In this document: positions 59,676 to 64,000 of the stretch, piece after piece
Layout of the letters: the number at the start of each line of letters is the position of its first letter
Position numbering within the stretch: the stretch's first letter is position 1
Source: Pseudonocardia endophytica
GTDB lineage: Bacteria; Actinomycetota; Actinomycetes; Mycobacteriales; Pseudonocardiaceae
Assembly: GCF_004339565.1 (NCBI RefSeq)
Contig: NZ_SMFZ01000002.1
Span: 248,001-312,000 of the forward strand
Reading direction: 5' to 3'
DNA length: 64,000 nucleotides
Translations under genes and position numbers: made by a program
Notes under the pieces: model-generated
The model's input: only the letters and a program-made list of their open reading frames with translations
The model's database searches: none
Told to the model about the DNA's origin: nothing

Positions 59676-59700
59676 GATTCCTAACGGGGAGTTAGGAATC
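59676..59700. promoter_or_regulatory. Perfect 10-bp dyad GATTCCTAAC/GTTAGGAATC over the kinase stop codon
   Basis: Arms 59676-59685 and 59691-59700 surround GGGGA, and the second arm contains the kinase stop codon. It lies 82 bp upstream of the PepSY start. It may be a regulator-binding site for PepSY or an mRNA hairpin separating kinase and PepSY expression. Confidence 0.5.
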
Positions 59701-60972
59701 CGCGGGAGCGCCCAGATCGAGCACCACCCGCAGCCCGCCATCGGGTGGCCGGTCGAGCGCGAACGTCCCGTCCGCCTGCTCCGCGGCCCGGCGCGCGATG
59801 TCCAGGCCGAGACCGGTGGACCCACCGCCGCTGGATCCGCGCCCGGTCGCGTCCACACCGGACGGTAAACCCGGTCCCGAGTCGGCGACGACGAGCCGCG
59901 CGCCGCCGTCGCCACGCCCGACGAGCTCGACGGAGAACGCCGTCCCGTCCGGCGTGTGGGCGAACACGTTGCCCAGCAAGGCGTCCACCACGGCCTCGAG
60001 ATCCGGTTTCGGCAGCGCGACCGGCAGCGGCCCTCGCGCCACGTCGACGCGCAGGGACCGGTCGGTGTCCTCGGCGAGCACCGACCAGAACGCCACTCGG
60101 TCCGCGACGACGGCGGCGGCGTCGCAGGCGTGCGTCTCGCTGCCGCGCCTGCGGGCCTGGTCGATCGCGCCGGTGACGGCCCGTTGCACGCCGTCGACAC
60201 CCTCGGAGACGCGCGCCGCCTCGGCCGGGTCGCGCAGCGACTCCGCCTCCAGGCGCAGCGCCGTCAGCGGCGTGCGGACCCGGTGCGCCAGGTCCGCGAC
60301 GTTCTCCCGTTCCTCGCGCAGCAGCTCGGCGATCCGACCGGCCAGCCCGTTCAGCGCCCCGGCCACGATGCCCAGCTCGGCCGGAGCGGCGGCGTCGGCC
60401 CGCGCGTCCAGGTCGCCGCGGGCCAGTCGGTCGGAGACCTCGGCGAGATCGGTCGTCGCGTCCACCAGCGAGCGGGCGAGCCGGTCCGCGACCAGCAGCC
60501 CACCGGCGAGCAACAGCAGCGACAGCCCGGCCAGCAGCAGCCAGGCGCGGGCCACGCCGCGGGTCAGCTCCGCGTCCGGCACGAAGACCCGGATCGCGCC
60601 GCCGGCCCCGGCCGCGTCGCGCACCGCGAACACGATCTCCCGGCCGCCGGACGCGTCGGTGGACGCGCTGGTGCCGCGCGTGCCGAGGTCGACCAGCGTC
60701 GAGCGCGGCGCCGGGGTGCCGAGCACGGCGCCGTCGGGCAGGAACAGCGTGATGTCCGCCGCCGTCGTCGCGTCGACCTGCTGGATCGAGAGGCTCAGCG
60801 CATCCCGGTCGGACGTGGCGACGAGCGGGGTCAGCGACTGCGCCTCGGCGGTGGCCGTGGCGACGGCGCGGTCGATCGCGACGGTGCGCACGAGCAGCGC
60901 CAGCGGCACCGCGAACGCCACCAGCACCAGCAGCATCATGGCTCCGACCAGGGTGAGGACCCGCCGTCGCAC
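59692..60972 (-). CDS. HAMP-containing sensor histidine kinase
   Basis: 426 residues from GTG 60972, directly after the regulator's stop codon. A first helix (about 5-30, LTLVGAMMLLVLVAFAVPLA), an extracytoplasmic domain (about 35-145), a second helix (about 142-165, AWLLLAGLSLLLLAGGLLVA) and a HAMP segment (about 165-220) precede HisKA with NVADLAHRVRTPLTALRLEA (near 245) and HATPase motifs LLGNVFAHTPDGTAF, VADSGPGLP and STGLGLDIARR. It phosphorylates the OmpR-type regulator encoded before it. Confidence 0.92.
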   Translation of the reverse strand: MRRRVLTLVGAMMLLVLVAFAVPLALLVRTVAIDRAVATATAEAQSLTPLVATSDRDALSLSIQQVDATTAADITLFLPDGAVLGTPAPRSTLVDLGTRGTSASTDASGGREIVFAVRDAAGAGGAIRVFVPDAELTRGVARAWLLLAGLSLLLLAGGLLVADRLARSLVDATTDLAEVSDRLARGDLDARADAAAPAELGIVAGALNGLAGRIAELLREERENVADLAHRVRTPLTALRLEAESLRDPAEAARVSEGVDGVQRAVTGAIDQARRRGSETHACDAAAVVADRVAFWSVLAEDTDRSLRVDVARGPLPVALPKPDLEAVVDALLGNVFAHTPDGTAFSVELVGRGDGGARLVVADSGPGLPSGVDATGRGSSGGGSTGLGLDIARRAAEQADGTFALDRPPDGGLRVVLDLGAPADS

Positions 60973-61656
60973 TCAGGCCCCCGGCGCGGAGAGCCGCACG
61001 CCGACGCCGCGCACCGAGTGCAGGTAGCCGGGCTCCTGGGCGGTCTCGCCGAGCTTGCGGCGCAACCAGGACAGGTGCACGTCGACGGTCTTGTCGGCGC
61101 CGCCGTACGGCTGCTGCCAGACCTCGGTGACCAGCTCGCGCTTGCTGACGACCTGGCCCTCGCGAGCGGCGAGGTAGTGCAGCAGGTCGAACTCGCGCGG
61201 CGTCAGCTCCAGTTCCGCTCCGTCCACCGTGGCGCGACGGCCGCGCGCGTCGATCCGCAGGGCCCCGACGGTCACGGCCTCGTCCGGGGCCGCGTCCGCC
61301 GACCGTCGCAGCACGGCCCGCACCCTGGCGTCGAGCTGCGCCGCGCCGAACGGCTTGACCAGGTAGTCGTCGGCGCCCGCGTCGAGCACGGAGATGATCT
61401 CCGACTCGTCGTCGCGGGCGGTCGCGACGATCACCGGCACCCGGCTGACGCCGCGCAGCATCTTCAGCATGGCCGTGCCGTCCAGGTCGGGCAGCCCGAG
61501 GTCGAGCACGACGAGATCGGGCCGCCCGCCGACGGCCGCCTCCAGGCCGGCCATCGCGGTGGGGGCGGAGTCGACGGCGTGCCCGCGCTCGCCGAGCCCG
61601 CGGATCAGCGCGCCGCGGATCGCCGGGTCGTCCTCGATCAGCAGGATCTGGGCCAC
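60973..61656 (-). CDS. OmpR/PhoB-type response regulator
   Basis: 227 residues from GTG 61656. The receiver has ILLIEDDPAIRGALI, the phospho-Asp in LVVLDLGLPDLDG and the Lys in DYLVKPFGAAQL. The winged-helix DNA-binding domain (about 125-222) shows LELTPREFDLLHYLAAREGQ, LVTEVWQQPYGG and TVDVHLSWLRRKL. It abuts the kinase gene with no gap. Three 11-bp direct repeats lie about 48 bp upstream, probably its own binding site. Confidence 0.95.
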   Translation of the reverse strand: MAQILLIEDDPAIRGALIRGLGERGHAVDSAPTAMAGLEAAVGGRPDLVVLDLGLPDLDGTAMLKMLRGVSRVPVIVATARDDESEIISVLDAGADDYLVKPFGAAQLDARVRAVLRRSADAAPDEAVTVGALRIDARGRRATVDGAELELTPREFDLLHYLAAREGQVVSKRELVTEVWQQPYGGADKTVDVHLSWLRRKLGETAQEPGYLHSVRGVGVRLSAPGA

Positions 61657-61703
61657 GACGCGACCGTATTGCACGCCAGGGGTGTTCCGGCCGGTCCTGG
61701 CCG

Positions 61704-61736
61704 CGCCTTGAGGCCGCCTTATCCCCGCGTTAACCG
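61704..61736. promoter_or_regulatory. Three 11-bp direct repeats, candidate OmpR-type regulator site
   Basis: CGCCTTGAGGC, CGCCTTATCCC and CGCGTTAACCG begin at 61704, 61715 and 61726, an exact 11-bp period. One-turn direct repeats are the classical layout for OmpR/PhoB-family binding. They lie in the divergent promoter of the response regulator and the secreted protein, so both may be controlled. Confidence 0.55.
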
Positions 61737-61758
61737 TCGTGGACGGCATGCTGGTGCG

Positions 61759-62202
61759 GTGTCCCGCCCGCCCGCCCGTACCGGGGTCCTGATCGCGCTG
61801 TGGCTCGCCGCCGCGGCGGGCGCGATGCTGCTCGGGCTGTCCGCGGTCGGCTCGATCGGCAGCGGCCTGACCGGGGGAGGGTCGACCCAGCCACTGAGCG
61901 CGGAGGACGTCGACGCCCGGCTGGCCGTGGCGGCCCCGCCCCCTCCGGCCCGCCCGGCGGGCTCGACGGGCGCGCAGACCGCCGTCGTTCCCGCTGGCCC
62001 TGCCGGAACGGTGCTGGCCCGCTGCTCCGGCGGTGCGCCGTCGGTGGTCTCGGTCAACCCGGCCCAGGGCTTCGAGGCCTCCGGCGACGACGACGGCGGC
62101 GCGCGGGTGAAGCTGGAGAGCGAGGAGGTCGAAGTCCGGGTCACGCTGCGCTGCGAGGGCGGCCGCCCGACCGGCACCGCGGCCGTCGAACAGGACGACT
62201 GA
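61759..62202 (+). CDS. Secreted or membrane-anchored hypothetical protein
   Basis: 147 residues from GTG 61759. An N-terminal hydrophobic helix (about 9-31, GVLIALWLAAAAGAMLLGLS) is followed by a Pro/Ala-rich linker and a small C-terminal domain (about 88-140) with two Cys (VLARCSGGAPSVVSV and VTLRCEGGRPTGTAAVE) likely to form a disulfide outside the membrane. No family name is certain. It is divergent from the response regulator over the direct repeats. Confidence 0.65.
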   Translation: MSRPPARTGVLIALWLAAAAGAMLLGLSAVGSIGSGLTGGGSTQPLSAEDVDARLAVAAPPPPARPAGSTGAQTAVVPAGPAGTVLARCSGGAPSVVSVNPAQGFEASGDDDGGARVKLESEEVEVRVTLRCEGGRPTGTAAVEQDD

Positions 62203-62227
62203 GCGGTTCCGGGGGATCCTGGGGGCG

Positions 62228-62611
62228 ATGCGTCGACCCGGCCGTGCGGAACGCCTGGACTCGGTGCTCGCCCGCGACGGCGACACCTGCGTCTGGTGTG
62301 GCCGCACGCTGGGCGGGCGGGTGGCCGCCACGACGGAGCATCTCATTCCCAAGGTGCGGGGCGGACCGGCGTGGGTCGAGAACGAGGTCGCGGCCTGTCG
62401 CCGCTGCAACGGCGGGCGCGGGCACCGGGGCGCCGTCGACTGGCTCGAGGAGTGCGAGCGTCGGGGCTGGGACCCGGACGTCGCACGCGTGGCCCGGGTG
62501 CTGGATCTGCTGGCCGACGCGATCGCCGACCGCGGTGGTCAGCGCAGGGCGCGCCCGCAGCTGGACGCGCAGCGCCGCCGCATGGCCCGCCGGGGCACCG
62601 AGGCCGCCTGA
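62228..62611 (+). CDS. HNH endonuclease
   Basis: 127 residues from ATG 62228. The HNH fold is visible: CVWCGRTLGG (C-x2-C, near residue 19), TTEHLIPKVRGGPAWVENEV (catalytic His and Asn) and ACRRCNGGRGHRG (second C-x2-C). It would be a metal-dependent nuclease with a structural zinc. The last 60 residues are Arg-rich helices. It is solitary, with no restriction or phage partner nearby. Confidence 0.85.
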   Translation: MRRPGRAERLDSVLARDGDTCVWCGRTLGGRVAATTEHLIPKVRGGPAWVENEVAACRRCNGGRGHRGAVDWLEECERRGWDPDVARVARVLDLLADAIADRGGQRRARPQLDAQRRRMARRGTEAA

Positions 62612-62686
62612 CCGTGCCTGCGCGGGATCACGCACCTGCCGCGCGGGCCGGATCGGGCGGAGCGCTCGCGCAGGGCGGGTCCGCGC

Positions 62687-62965
62687 TCAGCCGCCGGCGA
62701 AGGGCGGCAGGACGTCGACCGTCGAGGCCTCGCCGAGCGGCAGGTCCTGACGGCGGGCGGCGACCTCGTCGACCAGGAAGCTGCAGCGCTGCAGGACGAG
62801 GGTCAGCTCCGGCCCGTGACCGGCGCGCAGGGCGCCCAGAACGTCGTCCAACGTGGACTCGGTCGGGAGCTCGACGGTCTCCTCCGACGTGCCGGCCGCG
62901 GCCTTCGCCGCCGCGAAGTACCGGACGGTGACGGTGCGCGTTCCGATGCCGATGCTCGTGGTCAT
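62687..62965 (-). CDS. moaD: MoaD-type molybdopterin synthase sulfur carrier
   Basis: 92 residues from ATG 62965. It is a ubiquitin-like beta-grasp protein ending VLPPFAGG; the terminal Gly-Gly is thiocarboxylated and gives sulfur to precursor Z in molybdopterin synthesis. VTVRYFAAAKAAAGTSEETV at the start is typical. It lies one base after moaA, an arrangement also seen for moaA2-moaD2 in M. tuberculosis. Confidence 0.93.
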   Translation of the reverse strand: MTTSIGIGTRTVTVRYFAAAKAAAGTSEETVELPTESTLDDVLGALRAGHGPELTLVLQRCSFLVDEVAARRQDLPLGEASTVDVLPPFAGG

Positions 62966-62966
62966 C

Positions 62967-63992
62967 TCAGCCTCCGATGGCGCTCATGGGTCGGTCCGGC
63001 TGCAGGAAGCCGGGGTCGTCGATGCCGTGGCCGGCACGCTTGCCCCACATGGCGTCCCGCCAGACATCGGCGATCTCGTGGTCGGGTGCGCCGCGACGCA
63101 GCATCGCCCTCAGGTCGGTCTCGGTGTGCGCGAACAGGCAGGTGCGGACCTGGCCGTCGGCGGTCAGGCGGGTGCGGTCGCACGCCCCGCAGAACGGGCG
63201 GGTGACCGACGCGATGATGCCGACCGTCTGCGGGCCGCCGTCGACCACGAACTTCTCCGCCGGTGCCCCGCCACGGTCCTCCGGGTGCTCGGTCAGCGTG
63301 AACCGCGCGGACAGCAGGTCCATGATCTCGCCGGCGGTGACCATCGACGTGCGCTTCCAGCCGTGCTGGGCGTCCAGCGGCATCTGCTCGATGAACCGCA
63401 GCTGGTAGCCGTGCTCCAGCGCGAACTCGAGGAGGTCGCACGCCTCGTCGTCGTTCACGCCGCGCAGCAGCACGCTGTTGATCTTCACCGGGGCCAGGCC
63501 CGCGTCACGGGCGGCCCTGAGGCCGTCCAGCACGTCGCTGATCCGGTCCCGGCGGGTGATCGTCGCGAAGCGGTCCTGCCGGAGCGTGTCGAGCGAGACG
63601 TTGAGGCGGTTCACGCCGGCCGACGCCAGGGCGCGTGCGCGTCGGGCCAGCCCGATGCCGTTCGTGGTCAGCGAGATGTCCGGGCGCGGGCGCAGCGCCG
63701 CCGATGCGGCCAGCACGTTCTCCAGGCCCTTGCGCAGCAACGGCTCCCCGCCGGTGAAGCGCAGTTCCTCGACGCCCAGTTCGTGGACCGCGACACCGAT
63801 CAGCCGGACCAGCTCGTCGTCGGTGAGCTGCTCGGAGCGCGGCATCCAGTCCAGGCCCTCGGCCGGCATGCAGTACGTGCAGCGCAGGTTGCAACGGTCG
63901 GTCAGGGAGATCCGCAGATCCGTCGCGACCCGCCCGAACGTGTCGACGAGCCGCGGGTCGTCCGGCCGCGCCGGATCCCGGGTCGGGCCCAC
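62967..63992 (-). CDS. moaA: GTP 3',8-cyclase MoaA
   Basis: 341 residues from GTG 63992, only 8 bp from the window edge, so an upstream start outside the window is possible. The radical-SAM motif CNLRCTYCMPAEG is near residue 34 (C-x3-C-x2-C), with RFTGGEPLLR, LTTNGIGLARRA and NVSLDTL following. The C-terminal second cluster motif is FCGACDRTRLTADGQVRTCL, and the protein ends MSAIGG, the Gly-Gly needed for activity. It makes the first molybdopterin intermediate from GTP. Confidence 0.96.
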   Translation of the reverse strand: MGPTRDPARPDDPRLVDTFGRVATDLRISLTDRCNLRCTYCMPAEGLDWMPRSEQLTDDELVRLIGVAVHELGVEELRFTGGEPLLRKGLENVLAASAALRPRPDISLTTNGIGLARRARALASAGVNRLNVSLDTLRQDRFATITRRDRISDVLDGLRAARDAGLAPVKINSVLLRGVNDDEACDLLEFALEHGYQLRFIEQMPLDAQHGWKRTSMVTAGEIMDLLSARFTLTEHPEDRGGAPAEKFVVDGGPQTVGIIASVTRPFCGACDRTRLTADGQVRTCLFAHTETDLRAMLRRGAPDHEIADVWRDAMWGKRAGHGIDDPGFLQPDRPMSAIGG

Positions 63993-64000
63993 GCCGCGCA

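Noticed and set aside
62228..62611. HNH gene as part of a phage or restriction system
   Set aside because: No phage, methylase or other defence gene lies nearby and base composition matches the surroundings.

Overview
The window is a contiguous, very GC-rich chromosomal segment from an actinomycete. Codon usage is strongly GC3-biased, GTG starts and start/stop overlaps are common, and several loci match the gene order known from Mycobacterium tuberculosis around Rv0422c-Rv0440 (groEL2, moeA2, psd, pssA, Cdc48-type ATPase, LytR_C protein, DUF3263 protein, def, thiC, thiD). Mycofactocin genes, form II molybdenum hydroxylases and an NDMA-dependent methanol dehydrogenase together suggest a Pseudonocardia-like member of the Pseudonocardiales; the genus is inference. 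I saw no rRNA, tRNA, CRISPR array, insertion sequence or phage genes.

Layout. 1-5.5 kb: a nitrate/nitrite-sensing histidine kinase cut by the window edge, XPB helicase, small membrane proteins including PspC, a TIGR03086-type protein and a divergent WYL regulator. 5.5-15.5 kb: the conserved core block, groEL under two CIRCE operators, moeA, an intergenic run of hairpins ending in a terminator, psd-pssA-ATPase, LytR_C, DUF3263 and def. 15.5-21 kb: a NarL-type two-component system and an FtsX-type ABC exporter preceded by a tiny membrane protein. 21-24.5 kb: thiC and thiD, each behind a TPP riboswitch. 24.8-28.5 kb: molybdenum hydroxylase operon 1 (L-S-M). 28.6-33.9 kb: a cation/proton antiporter and a histidine kinase / iron-siderophore binding lipoprotein / response regulator trio.

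33.9-51.1 kb is the most distinctive part, a two-armed mycofactocin locus. The left arm (minus strand) has an NDMA-dependent methanol dehydrogenase, a MoxR ATPase and a VWA protein that both carry His-Gly repeats, a lactate 2-monooxygenase-like flavoenzyme and a probable mycofactocin glycan methyltransferase (MftM). The right arm (plus strand) has mftA, mftB, mftC, a 1456-residue fusion of the two mycofactocin-associated FadH/OYE oxidoreductases, mftE, an opposing phosphodiesterase gene and mftF. No mftD lies in its usual place between mftC and mftE. The arms plausibly work together: the right makes and glycosylates the redox cofactor, while the left contains a nicotinoprotein that uses it, candidate maturation factors and a tailoring enzyme.

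51.1-58.9 kb: an iron-box-like site, molybdenum hydroxylase operon 2 (S-L-M-G), a P1-type peptidase, and a peptidoglycan-deacetylase-like hydrolase (H. pylori HP0310 type) flanked by two small proteins of unknown function that are related to each other. 59-64 kb: a PepSY protein with an OmpR-type two-component system, a secreted hypothetical, an HNH endonuclease, moaD and moaA. moeA, moaA and moaD supply molybdopterin chemistry that the two hydroxylase operons need.

All calls come from reading the sequence and recalled family knowledge; no database search was run.
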